Positions 9,735 to 18,446 of a stretch of 64,000 nt of DNA are shown here, piece after piece. The translations under genes were made by a program, and so were the position numbers. The first letter of the stretch is position 1; every line of letters begins with the position of its first letter. The DNA is taken from contig CAYLTY010000009.1 of NCBI GenBank assembly GCA_964386705.1, positions 10,828 to 74,827 on the forward strand, given 5' to 3'. This DNA comes from AM-0621 sp964386705 (GTDB taxonomy: Bacteria; Planctomycetota; Planctomycetia; Planctomycetales; Planctomycetaceae). The notes under the pieces are model-generated. The model worked only from the letters and a program-made list of their open reading frames with translations, was not told the origin of the DNA and did not search any database.

Positions 9735-10520
9735 TCAGATGATGCTGGTTCCGACTTTGCCGAGGACTCCGAAGTCCGCGACGATGCGACTGCCGATTTG
9801 GATCGCGAAGGGGATCACGCTCGTCCCCGTTGTCACGATGTGGCCGGCTTCCAATGTGATGCCGTGCGATCGCAATTCGTTGGCCAGCCACGTCAGCGCA
9901 ATGCGCGGATCGCCGAGTACGTTGGCACCCAAACCTTCGCGAGCCTCGACACCATCCAACTGCACTTTGACGACGTGAGCCTTGAGATCGATCTCGCGCC
10001 AGTTGGCCGTCGTGGCATTACCCAGAACGAAGTGATGAGCGCAAGCATTGTCGGCGATGAGTTGCGGCGAGCCGACAATGCAGAAGTCGCTGTAGCGAGA
10101 GTCCGGAATCTCAATGGCGGGGTGCAGCGTCGCCACGGCTGCCATGACTTCCGCTTGCTCATAGGGAGTATCACGCGGCTGCAGATCCTGGCCCATGCGG
10201 AAGCAGAATTCGGCCTCGCCCACACGCATGCCGTTGTTGCCTAGAACGATGGCCGTGCCGTCGGGATGAACTCGATTCTTCAGCAATCGGCCAGCCAGTG
10301 GACCATCGACTTTTAGATGGGCCTGACCTGCGGAACTCGTCGCCGCGATCTTCCAACCCACGGTGGGTTGGCCAGAAAGTTCCCCCACGTGACGTTGAAT
10401 GACATAACCATCAGCCCGTGAGGCCGGACGGTTCGCTTCGGGAATTGCGTCGATATGACGGTCTGCGTTCCAGGCATTCAAGAGGAAGTCGGCAGCGCTG
10501 CGGGCTTGGTCCTGATTCAT
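9735..10520 (-). CDS. 2-keto-4-pentenoate hydratase / fumarylacetoacetate hydrolase-family protein
   Basis: This 261-residue protein matches the MhpD-type hydratase family, which adds water to 2-hydroxypenta-2,4-dienoate or decarboxylates related keto acids in ring-cleavage pathways. Visible family features are 'GWKIAATS', 'GVGEAEF'-type metal-binding text (here MRVGEAEFCF), 'HPAIEIPDSRY' and the C-terminal 'GHIVTTGTS' loop. The frame is open to 10610, but the ATG at 10520 has a good ribosome site (GGAGAAG) about six bases upstream and begins where family members begin, so I use it. It sits 86 bases after the amidohydrolase and 56 bases before the deacylase fusion on the same strand, probably one operon. 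The exact substrate cannot be told. Confidence 0.85.
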   Translation of the reverse strand: MNQDQARSAADFLLNAWNADRHIDAIPEANRPASRADGYVIQRHVGELSGQPTVGWKIAATSSAGQAHLKVDGPLAGRLLKNRVHPDGTAIVLGNNGMRVGEAEFCFRMGQDLQPRDTPYEQAEVMAAVATLHPAIEIPDSRYSDFCIVGSPQLIADNACAHHFVLGNATTANWREIDLKAHVVKVQLDGVEAREGLGANVLGDPRIALTWLANELRSHGITLEAGHIVTTGTSVIPFAIQIGSRIVADFGVLGKVGTSII

Positions 10521-10606
10521 GAACGGATCTTCTCCATTATCAAATGTTCGACGGAAATGTATTGAGGATGAATTGTCGGGCGCGTTGAACGTTGAGTAGC
10601 TGCGCC

Positions 10607-11893
10607 TCAAGGTGACTTGAAGACAACGCCTTCCTTCATCACGAATACGACTTCATGCATGGCTTTGATGTCAGTCAGCGGGTTGCCTTTAACAGCGACG
10701 ATATCCGCCAGTTTCTGGGGTTCCAGCGTGCCCAGCTTGTCTTCAATCTTGAGCAACTGCGATGCAACCAGAGTCGCTGACTGAATGGCTTTCATGGGTG
10801 GCATACCACCTTCGACCATCAGTTCAAATTCGCGAGCGTTCTCGCCGTGCGGTGACACGCCGGTATCCGTGCCGAAGGCAATTTTTACTCCAGCAGCATG
10901 AGCCTTCCGGAACGTGTCTTTGATCACCGGACCCATTGAGGCCGCTTTAGGACGCACGACTTCCGGAAAGTAACCCGGCTTCTTCGCTTGCTCGGCAACC
11001 CATTCTCCGGCCAGATTCGTGGGCACGAAGTAGGTGCCGCGCTGTTTCATCAGGCCCATGATTTCGTCGGTCATGAACGTACCGTGCTCGATGGAATCAA
11101 CGCCCGCCAGCACGGCTCGCTTCATGCCCTCGGTGCCGTGAGCGTGAACCGCGACGATCATGCCATAGTCGTGAGCCGTCTCGACAATCGCCTTCAGTTC
11201 TTCGTTGGTGAACTGTGGATTCTGACCGTTCGTGGCGAGGCTTAGCACGCCCCCCGTCGCAGTAATCTTGATGAGGTCCGCGCCGTCCTTGTAACGCTGA
11301 CGTACCGCCTTGCGGGCATCGTCAGGTCCGTTGATCACTCCTTCGAGCGGTCCCGGATCGCGTTTGTAGTCGCCTCGCAGGCTGTTGGTGGGATCGGCAT
11401 GTCCGCCCGTGGTGGCGATCGACTTCCCCGACGTGTAAATCCGCGGCCCGATAACCCAGCCTTCGTTGATCGCCTTACGAAGCGCGATCGAATTCACACC
11501 GTTGTCACCGAGGTCGCGCACGGTGGTGAAGCCAGCCATCAACGTCTTGCGAGCGTACACCGTGGACCGCAGCGCGTAGTCCGCCTGGTCCATGAAGAAT
11601 CGTTCTGTGTACGAGTCTTTGGAGTGCTGCGACTGCAGGTGCGTGTGCATGTCCATCAGGCCGGGCATCACGGTGTGATCGGCCAGCGAGATGACTTTGT
11701 CTCCCGCCTGAGGAGCCATGAAGCCATCGACCAGCTTCGTGATGCGACCATCCTCAACGACGATGGACGTCTTGCCGCGTGGTTCATCGTTGCGACCGTC
11801 GATGACTCGCCCAGCATGAATGATCGTCGCGGCTTGAGCGGCCACGGAGAGCACAGAGAACGCGACCCACACGCAGAGACAACGCCGCAACAT
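10607..11893 (-). CDS. Secreted metal-dependent amidohydrolase (imidazolonepropionase / Xaa-Pro dipeptidase-like)
   Basis: This 428-residue protein has a signal peptide (residues 1-21, cleavage near AQA). It carries the full metal set of the amidohydrolase superfamily: HTH (H83, H85) after 'MPGLMD', a Lys in 'LIKITATGG' (K209) in the position of the carboxylated bridging Lys, H250, H270 and Asp in 'FGTDTG' (D343). Such proteins cleave X-Pro or aryl dipeptides, or open cyclic amides, usually in the periplasm. I start at the ATG at 11893, with GGAG nine bases upstream; the frame extends to 11980 without a signal sequence. It is the first gene of the probable operon with the hydratase and the deacylase fusion, suggesting joint use of peptide-like or cyclic amide compounds (inference). 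Confidence 0.88.
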   Translation of the reverse strand: MLRRCLCVWVAFSVLSVAAQAATIIHAGRVIDGRNDEPRGKTSIVVEDGRITKLVDGFMAPQAGDKVISLADHTVMPGLMDMHTHLQSQHSKDSYTERFFMDQADYALRSTVYARKTLMAGFTTVRDLGDNGVNSIALRKAINEGWVIGPRIYTSGKSIATTGGHADPTNSLRGDYKRDPGPLEGVINGPDDARKAVRQRYKDGADLIKITATGGVLSLATNGQNPQFTNEELKAIVETAHDYGMIVAVHAHGTEGMKRAVLAGVDSIEHGTFMTDEIMGLMKQRGTYFVPTNLAGEWVAEQAKKPGYFPEVVRPKAASMGPVIKDTFRKAHAAGVKIAFGTDTGVSPHGENAREFELMVEGGMPPMKAIQSATLVASQLLKIEDKLGTLEPQKLADIVAVKGNPLTDIKAMHEVVFVMKEGVVFKSP

Positions 11894-12145
11894 GATGAGT
11901 AACTCCGCAGCCTGTGATTGGACTAGAGCACTAACGAGCGAGCCCTTGGTTGGCCCCCGAGAGTTCCGGCCACCTGACACGATGAGTAAACAATAGCGAA
12001 GTGAGGCGCAGGCTCACGTCTGAGGCGGCTTTCATTTTGAATCTTGTCGACTTGCGGGGTCGACAGGCTGCTGCCAGAACTTGGTACCGCGATCGAGCAT
12101 CCATCCGGATCGACGAGTTTTCCTTGAGCCCACCAAGGAGTTGCC
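11894..12145. other. Divergent intergenic region
   Basis: This 252-base gap separates the minus-strand amidohydrolase operon from the plus-strand sialidase-like gene and must hold both promoters. A good ribosome site (AAGGAG) precedes the plus-strand start. I could not assign -35/-10 boxes with confidence, and no RNA gene is evident. Confidence 0.4.
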
Positions 12146-13126
12146 ATGTTGCGAACAAAGATTGCTCTGTGGTTAGTCATCTGTGGAATGCTGCTGCGTG
12201 ATGCGCGAGCGGACGAGCTGCAACCGGTACGGATCGCGAAACCCACGGGCGGTCACATTCATCCTGCGGTGTGCATCAGCCCGAAAGGGACGCTCGTAGT
12301 GATCTACGGGCAGGTCAATCATCGTGACCTGAGGCTGACTCGTTCAGTGGATGGTGGCCGCACGTGGTCTGAAACGGTGCCGTTTGAGCACACCGTTCAA
12401 AAAACCTACTACCCCGGCTCGCTGACGACGTTGCGCGATGGTCGCCTGTTGCATGCGTGGAATCGCTGGAGTGAAGACACCAACGAAAAGGAACCGCGAT
12501 CGGTGCTGTATTCACTCTCCAGTGACGAAGGCGTGACTTGGACGGCGCCGCAACCGTTTCCGCGCGATCCGAAGGTGATGAGTGTCATTCGCCATCCCAT
12601 CGTTGAGCTATCCCCAAACAAGTGGCTGGGAGGACTGAGCGATCGCACGTTGATCTTCAACCCGACAACGGGCGATGCGACCAGCTTCGGCGACGGCCGA
12701 AATCACGGACTGGTGCCGATCGTGCGCACTCGGAAAGGCACATTCATCAGCGGCGCCGGTTTGAGATCGACTGACGACGGACAAACGTGGCAAGCGATTC
12801 CAAAGTTCCCCAACCTGAAAGAGCAAGGCTGGCGCCACGAAATGGTTTGTCTTTCCAACGGGCTGCTACTGGCGTCCGAGATCCTCGGCCCCGGAGTTGG
12901 TGGCGAGCGAATTCGTTACGTAATCTCGCGCGACGACGGCCTCACATGGAACGACACCTTCGAGTACCACCATCCTGGCCGCCCCATCGGCGGCCGCGCC
13001 TGCCCTCGAACAGTAGAACTCGATACTCAGACAATCGGAGTCGTCTACTACGATGTGAGCGAAGACCAACCCGGGGGCCCCGGTCTGTTCTTTCTACAGA
13101 TTTCGCACTCGGTGCTAATGCGCTGA
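12146..13126 (+). CDS. Sialidase-like BNR / Asp-box repeat protein
   Basis: This 326-residue secreted protein has a signal peptide (residues 1-22, ending ARA) and four Asp-boxes spaced along a beta-propeller: SVDGGRTW, SSDEGVTW, STDDGQTW and SRDDGLTW. It fits the planctomycete exo-alpha-sialidase-like family (BNR repeat). The family cleaves terminal sialic acids or related sugars, but many members lack proven activity and the catalytic Arg triad was not mapped here. The start is set by AAGGAG six bases before the ATG. The last few residues (SHSVLMR) look like chance sequence after the usual end at 'GLFFLQI', as if the 3' end was joined to foreign DNA; the next region is a degraded gene. Confidence 0.85.
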   Translation: MLRTKIALWLVICGMLLRDARADELQPVRIAKPTGGHIHPAVCISPKGTLVVIYGQVNHRDLRLTRSVDGGRTWSETVPFEHTVQKTYYPGSLTTLRDGRLLHAWNRWSEDTNEKEPRSVLYSLSSDEGVTWTAPQPFPRDPKVMSVIRHPIVELSPNKWLGGLSDRTLIFNPTTGDATSFGDGRNHGLVPIVRTRKGTFISGAGLRSTDDGQTWQAIPKFPNLKEQGWRHEMVCLSNGLLLASEILGPGVGGERIRYVISRDDGLTWNDTFEYHHPGRPIGGRACPRTVELDTQTIGVVYYDVSEDQPGGPGLFFLQISHSVLMR

Positions 13127-14668
13127 GGTCAGTTTTCGCCGAGAAAGCTCGATATCGACGGCGACTTGAATAGCACTCCGCGCCGCGCTGCTGCCTATAA
13201 CGTGATTATGCACGGTGGAGATTATGGCACGCTGACCACTCCGGGGACGTTCGACTACGAACCGTAAAGTCGCGCTTGGCAAGAGGGGTGGGCGAACTGG
13301 GTTCCCCCGGAGGAGACTCCTTCCTGGATCGGCGGTCCAGGGGTGTGGGAGAACCTCTGGAGTGCAGGCGCCAGCTTGGACCGCTGGTCACGCTGGCTCT
13401 ACACAGGCAGTCCAGGAACGCCTGACGACGTCTACGGAGAGGCGCTCAATGCGGCTGGCTCTTCCTATACGGCGAATGCGGGGCTCGCTCATCAGGCCCT
13501 GAGAAATCTTGGAAGTCTCGGTGCCTTGACGAGTTCTGCGCTGGCTTTGATTGAAGGTGACGAGCTTCATTATCAGATCATGAATGCCCAGGCCGACGCT
13601 GACGTCGCTGCCCTCGAAAATGGCGCGCCTAATAGTGAGCCGTGGAATACATCTCTACTGCGCGCCGTTCGAGATAACAGCAGTAAGGTCATGATGGCCG
13701 TGCAACTTCTTGACGGGCCCAAAGACGAAGCTGGTTTGCGACAGTTAGCCGATGGCCTGATGGCTCAAGCACGCAGCAGGGTTCTGGGAGAGTTACAGAC
13801 TTACGCTGTGAACGTCGTTCGCGACAAGAATGAAAATCGCCTCGGGGAAATCGATGAACTACTCAAGAGTGGGCAACTAACTGCCGCGCAGGAAACGGAA
13901 CTGCTTGCGCAGGAAGCCTTCCTGTTGCAGCTCGAAGACGACATTCTCAATTTCTGCGCCGGCACTCGAGATCTTGATCCTGCCACCAGTATCGCCAATC
14001 TGCTGACGGCAATCGAGGGTACGGTGACTGCGGAGTTGGCGCGACTGGATACAGTCCCGCCAGCGGTGCTTGATGGTGTCGGTGCAGCGCCGCTCGCCAT
14101 CAACATGCCCGCCCAGAGAATACTGCTGCAAGGACTGGCCGCAATTATCCCTAACCTGAGGGGAGCATTGCCCAAGATCGTACTGGTGTCAGATATTGTC
14201 CGCTTCTACAAGGACGACCTGCAGCAGGCGATCGAGCAGGCACAACAGGAGGCGGCTAACCCCGTTATGATGGGGACAGGAAATCAGATTATCCTCCGCC
14301 CGGAGATTCCCCATGCTGTGGCTGAGAATGGCACTCATGTCTATGGATCAGCTCAAAACACAACTGGAGCCCTTGACGACCCCCACGCCCTGGCGATCAA
14401 TGCGAAAGTTCAGGAACTGATCGATTCGGGTGAGTACGAAAGTGTAGGGATGAATCTATCATGGAGGACCATGACGGGGAGACAAAACACTTGCCGAAAT
14501 AGGCCGGATATCATTGCGGTAAAGAGGGACGGATCGATTCTGGCGATTGAGTTCAAGTCCGTTGGGCAACAAAATAGCGTTCTTCAGAGCCGGCTCGATG
14601 CTGCGGAAAATACTTGGGTGGGTGGGCAAGGCCCTTCCATAGCAACTGACATACGTGACGTGCCGTAA
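13127..14668 (+). pseudogene. Remnant of a large protein ending in a PD-(D/E)xK nuclease domain (candidate polymorphic toxin)
   Basis: Coding-like sequence runs through one frame from about 13139 to 14668, broken by TAA at 13265-13267. Before it the frame reads 'AYNVIMHGGDYGTLTTPG'; after it 'EGWANWVPPEETPSWIGG'. The part after the stop can be translated from a GTG at 13343 as 441 residues, but that start lacks a good ribosome site. The middle is helical and Ala/Leu-rich. The C terminus has RPD (D389), then IEFKS (E403, K405), the spacing of a PD-(D/E)xK nuclease core. A large multi-domain protein with a C-terminal nuclease, followed by an orphan gene, is the layout of polymorphic toxins (inference). 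It may instead be a functional, shortened gene starting at 13343. No N-terminal delivery domain remains. Confidence 0.55.
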
Positions 14669-14745
14669 ACTGATGTCTGCTGTTGCGTTGTAGCATAAGA
14701 TGAGGCTGGTATCATTGATTGCCAGCTCCATCTTTAAATTGTGTC

Positions 14746-16092
14746 ATGATCTCAACTATGAATAATCCTGATCTCGAATATGCAGTCTTGGCATTCCATG
14801 GTATCCCGAATGACTCTCTAGCTCTCGTGCAGTTCTACGCGGCCGCCTGCGAGTTGTCGGTTGAAGTAAAGCAGGTTCCCGCAGAGGGAGGATATATTGC
14901 CGACGGTAAAGCGACCAAGTATCTGCCTTTCGAGGAATTCTCTCGCAAGATCGGCAGGATCGGGCTTGAGAAGCTAAGTTCTTTCAGCATTGCGTGCGCA
15001 GATGAGTACAATTTGTCTAATGGGTCTTCGTCAGCGGCGGGATTCTCGATTAATCTAGAGAATCGGAACACTGCTATATTTGCGACTGCGAAAACAGAGG
15101 TTAACTGGCTAGTCGCTGCGTCGCGGCTGCTGGTTTCGGCGGCTCGTCCTTCATACGGATATTTGTACTTTCGCCTGGCTAGACATTGTCCCTGGCTCTG
15201 GGCGACTGGATTAGGGTATGACCATCCCGATAACAGAGGAATCTACGAACGTCCCAAAGAGCGTCACTCGTTAGGGCTGTGGTCTAGCCCATGGCTCAGA
15301 TTTGGGGTGTTCAATCGGGGATTCATGCGTGACGTTTTTGAGCTAAATTTTCTTTCAGATGTTGTGTTGCTTAAGCAGGTTGAGGGGCTCGCGTTGCGTG
15401 AATGGATTCGGGCTGACGGTGCCAGAGGATATTTGGAGCCGTTTCCTGGTGATCTTTGGTTGTGGCGTGTTCCCAAAGATCAGCTGCTGAGTATCGCGGA
15501 CAGGTTGCAGGCTGCGAAGTTGCTGTTGTCAGACGACAATGAAGAAGCGATGGCAATTGGTAAGGCGGCTCAGCGTGAATGTAGCATTCGGTATCAGGCG
15601 GAGGAGGCCGCTCGGCAAGCGGCCAAGAAGCGGAAGGCTTCGCGGACAAAACTGATTGAACTGCTGCGATTGCTTGATGAGCGTCAGGAACGCAGTCAGG
15701 GAGCCGCTGTGGCAGTCACGCTCGAAGAATTTTTCGAGGGTAACCCGTTCGAGGAATCGATCGCAGTGAATCTGGACGAGCATCCTGGAACCAAAAAGTT
15801 CTATAGTGAACTGAAGAAGATTCGCGCCAAGAAGACGGTTCAAGATGTGCTCGTCGGAATCGTGGATCGGCCTGCGTCTCCAGAAGGTGAGGACGACGAA
15901 TTTGAGGATGACGACTGGCCCTACAGCGACGAGGTCTATGTCTTCACGTCTTCGCCGCCCGAGGATGTTGCCAAGTGGGCGGCCAAGCTGGAGCCGGATC
16001 AAGTCTCGTATGCAGAATGGAATGGGCGCGCTCCGATCAACGCTCCAGAACTTCTGCCCGGCATGCGATTAGTGCGATTGTGGTGGGACTGA
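14746..16092 (+). CDS. Unrecognised protein, candidate immunity or partner of the upstream nuclease
   Basis: I do not recognise this 448-residue protein. It has no signal peptide or membrane segment. The first 250 residues look globular and Trp/Tyr-rich; a charged coiled-coil-like stretch with 'AARQAAKKRKASRTKL' follows near residue 290. The last 100 residues include an acidic patch (EGEDDEFEDDDW) and end 'LLPGMRLVRLWWD'. Codon use is more AT-rich than neighbours, suggesting acquisition from elsewhere. It starts 77 bases after the nuclease-like frame on the same strand, the usual place of an immunity gene, but at this size it could equally be a stand-alone protein. The start is uncertain: ATG at 14746 or 14758, neither with a clear ribosome site. 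Confidence 0.6.
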   Translation: MISTMNNPDLEYAVLAFHGIPNDSLALVQFYAAACELSVEVKQVPAEGGYIADGKATKYLPFEEFSRKIGRIGLEKLSSFSIACADEYNLSNGSSSAAGFSINLENRNTAIFATAKTEVNWLVAASRLLVSAARPSYGYLYFRLARHCPWLWATGLGYDHPDNRGIYERPKERHSLGLWSSPWLRFGVFNRGFMRDVFELNFLSDVVLLKQVEGLALREWIRADGARGYLEPFPGDLWLWRVPKDQLLSIADRLQAAKLLLSDDNEEAMAIGKAAQRECSIRYQAEEAARQAAKKRKASRTKLIELLRLLDERQERSQGAAVAVTLEEFFEGNPFEESIAVNLDEHPGTKKFYSELKKIRAKKTVQDVLVGIVDRPASPEGEDDEFEDDDWPYSDEVYVFTSSPPEDVAKWAAKLEPDQVSYAEWNGRAPINAPELLPGMRLVRLWWD

Positions 16093-16166
16093 TGGTCCAT
16101 TCGGCGATATCTTGAAACACGGATTTGCTCGAGGGAGTTTCTCATCGTCTGTTGTTAGAGACCGCA

Positions 16167-16865
16167 ATGCTGCCGATTGTGATATCTCGTGATGAAGTGC
16201 GGCGGGTGGATGAGCGTGCCATCAACGAATACGGCCTGCCGGGTGTGGTCTTGATGGAGAACGCCGCGCGCGGGTGCGTTGAATGGTTGTGCGAGCAGGG
16301 TGTCAGCGGTCCCGTCGTGATCTGTGCGGGGAAGGGGAACAACGGCGGTGACGGCTCTGTCATGGCGCGGCATCTGGCCAATCGCGGGGTGGACGTCAGG
16401 CTGCTGCTGTTTTGCGATCCCCAGGACTTGCGTGGCGATGCGGCCATCAACTTCAACGTGTTGGTACACGCAAAGGCCAATATCAAGACGTTTACGCAGG
16501 CTCCTGCGGAAGACGAACTAGTTGCCGAGTTTCGTGACGCGGATTGGATCGTGGATGCACTGCTGGGGACGGGGACTCAAGGGGTGTTGAAGGAGCCGTT
16601 CGTCACGGTCATCAGTGCGATCAATGCTGCTAAAGCCAAAGTGTTTGCTGTCGACTTGCCCTCGGGCATGGACTGCGACACGGGTGAGCCTTGCGATCCT
16701 CAGCGCGGGCTGTGTGTGCGAGCCGACTGCACAGCGACGTTCGTGGCTCGCAAGTTAGGTTTTGAGAATCCGGCGTCGCGAGTCTGGACGGGTGAAGTTC
16801 GCGTCATCGACATTGGTGTTCCGCATGCGATGTTCGCGGACATTCGGCACGCATCGCAAAGTTAG
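16167..16865 (+). CDS. nnrE: NAD(P)H-hydrate epimerase (YjeF N-terminal domain)
   Basis: This 232-residue protein matches the YjeF_N family, which interconverts R and S forms of hydrated NAD(P)H so that they can be repaired. Visible features are 'MENAARG' near the N terminus, 'CAGKGNNGGDG' (the nucleotide-binding loop), 'DALLGTG' and 'VDLPSGMDCDTG'. Only the epimerase domain is present; the ADP/ATP-dependent dehydratase domain often fused to it is missing and is not seen nearby. The frame is open upstream to a TTG at 16125, but the ATG at 16167 starts where family members start. The neighbouring CorC-like gene is convergent, with its stop at 16867. Confidence 0.9.
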   Translation: MLPIVISRDEVRRVDERAINEYGLPGVVLMENAARGCVEWLCEQGVSGPVVICAGKGNNGGDGSVMARHLANRGVDVRLLLFCDPQDLRGDAAINFNVLVHAKANIKTFTQAPAEDELVAEFRDADWIVDALLGTGTQGVLKEPFVTVISAINAAKAKVFAVDLPSGMDCDTGEPCDPQRGLCVRADCTATFVARKLGFENPASRVWTGEVRVIDIGVPHAMFADIRHASQS

Positions 16866-16866
16866 A

Positions 16867-18363
16867 TCAACCCGTCACGGCGGGGTCGGCAGCGGCGATG
16901 ATTTCGATCACTTCTTCGGGCGTCTGGGCTCGGCACAATCGCTCGCGAACCAGTTCGCTACCGACGACTTGCGCAACCTGCGACAGGAAGAAGACCTGCA
17001 AGTTTGGGCGTTCGGCAGGTGTCACCAGCAGGAAGACCAGCCGCGCGGGAGTTGTGCTTTCAGGACCGAAAGAAACTCCTTCGCTGAGTCGGCCAAACAC
17101 CATTAACGGTTTGATGGCACCAGGACAGCGCGCGTGAGGGATCGCCACGCCATGACCGACATCGGTGGAGAGCAGGCGCTCGCGCTCCATCGCCAAGGCG
17201 GCAATGTCCGCTTCGGCGGGTAGCCACTTGCGGGGTAGGGCGGTTGCCAGCGCGCTGATGACGCCTTCCACTGAGTCTGCTTCAACATCCAGCACAACTG
17301 CTCCCGATTCCAGGGCATCCTTCAGGAAGCAGCGAGGCAGGCGCGGATACTCGTCCTCAATCCGCCCGACGACTTCTTCCAGGATGTCTTCCAGTGTGAT
17401 CAGGCCAATCGGCTTATCCTGGTCCATGACGACGGCCATATTCGCCCCGTCTTGCTGGAGCATGTGCATCGTCGGTTCGAGACTGTCGGTCGGTCGGACG
17501 ACTCGTAACGGACGCAGCACGCGCTGCCAGTCCTCGCCCTGATGCACGACCAAGTCCTTCATCAGCAGGTAGGCATCGAGTTGGTACGTGGCCGGATTCA
17601 GCACGGGGTAACGGGAGAACTTGTGCTCGGTGAGCACCCGCATGACTTCGTATCGTGAATTGCTGCGCGACAGTGAAATCACGTGGTTCCACGGAATCAT
17701 GGCGTCGCGCACGGTCTGGCGACCGAGATCAAAGATGTTCTCCAGCATGAACAGCCGGCTCATCGAGAAATCCTGATCGATCTCGACATGCGCCAGCAGC
17801 ATTCGCATTTCCTGCTCGGTGTGCGCCATCTCGTGCGAACCCGCTGAGAGCCCGAAGAGCTTTAAGATCAGCGTGCAGGCACCGTTCAAGGCGAGCATCG
17901 GCAGATAGAACAGCCGGTACGACCACAGCATCGGGTACGCGACCATCAGCGTCGACGCTTCGGCGTTCTTGATGGCAAAGATCTTCGGCACCTGCTCGCC
18001 AAACAGGATGTGCAGGAATGTGATCACCAGAAAGGACACCACCAGCGAGACCGTGTGGGTCGTCCTTTGCGACAAGCCCAAGCCATCGAACAGGCCACTG
18101 AACAGGCTCTCGAAGGCCGGTTCGCCGACCCAGCCTAGCGCGAGACTGGCAATCGTGATGCCCAGTTGCGTCGCGGTGAGATAAGCATCGAGCTTGGTGA
18201 CCATCTCTTTGGCGACCTGCGCGCGGCGCTGTCCGGTGCGCGCCAATTCCTCAATGCGTGTCGCCCGTACTTTGACGAGAGCGAACTCCGCGAGCACAAA
18301 GAACCCGTTCAGCAGAACCAGCAGGATTGCCAGCAGCAGGTACAGCACCGAGTTCCAATCCAT
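16867..18363 (-). CDS. CNNM/CorC (HlyC-type) membrane protein fused to a PTS EIIA domain
   Basis: This 498-residue protein begins with a DUF21/CNNM transmembrane domain (residues 1-190, several hydrophobic helices, starting 'MDWNSVLYLLLAILL'), followed by a CBS-domain pair (about 215-340, 'IGLITLEDILEEVVG'). Such proteins are linked to magnesium or cobalt transport. In place of the usual CorC_HlyC domain, the C terminus (about 350-490) looks like a PTS EIIA domain of the nitrogen/fructose type, with 'GVAIPHARC' (His near residue 411, in the position phosphorylated in PtsN/FruA). A phospho-relay input to an ion transporter would be unusual (inference). I use the ATG at 18363, where the hydrophobic segment begins; the frame is open to 18426. 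Confidence 0.85.
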   Translation of the reverse strand: MDWNSVLYLLLAILLVLLNGFFVLAEFALVKVRATRIEELARTGQRRAQVAKEMVTKLDAYLTATQLGITIASLALGWVGEPAFESLFSGLFDGLGLSQRTTHTVSLVVSFLVITFLHILFGEQVPKIFAIKNAEASTLMVAYPMLWSYRLFYLPMLALNGACTLILKLFGLSAGSHEMAHTEQEMRMLLAHVEIDQDFSMSRLFMLENIFDLGRQTVRDAMIPWNHVISLSRSNSRYEVMRVLTEHKFSRYPVLNPATYQLDAYLLMKDLVVHQGEDWQRVLRPLRVVRPTDSLEPTMHMLQQDGANMAVVMDQDKPIGLITLEDILEEVVGRIEDEYPRLPRCFLKDALESGAVVLDVEADSVEGVISALATALPRKWLPAEADIAALAMERERLLSTDVGHGVAIPHARCPGAIKPLMVFGRLSEGVSFGPESTTPARLVFLLVTPAERPNLQVFFLSQVAQVVGSELVRERLCRAQTPEEVIEIIAAADPAVTG

Positions 18364-18385
18364 AATTATTGCAGCCCTGAAACAG

Positions 18386-18418
18386 CACAGCCCGGCTGGG
18401 ACGTCCAGTCGGGCTGTG
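18386..18418 (-). terminator. Hairpin after the Cys-rich gene
   Basis: Arms 18386-18399 and 18405-18418 pair at 13 of 14 positions around a 5-base loop, 29 bases downstream of the stop of the minus-strand Cys-rich gene. There is no strong U-run, so it may be a terminator-like or mRNA-protecting stem. It also lies just upstream of the CorC-like start. Confidence 0.55.
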
Positions 18419-18446
18419 TCAATCAATTCAGCTCACGGTAGACGAT

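Noticed and set aside
12146..14668. Sialidase-like gene and nuclease-like frame as one gene with two stop codons, since all lie in the same frame
   Set aside because: The sialidase-like part is full length for its family, and the downstream text is unrelated; the shared frame is probably chance.
14719..14745. TTG at 14719 as start of the 448-residue protein
   Set aside because: No ribosome site and an implausible leading peptide; ATG at 14746 or 14758 is more likely.
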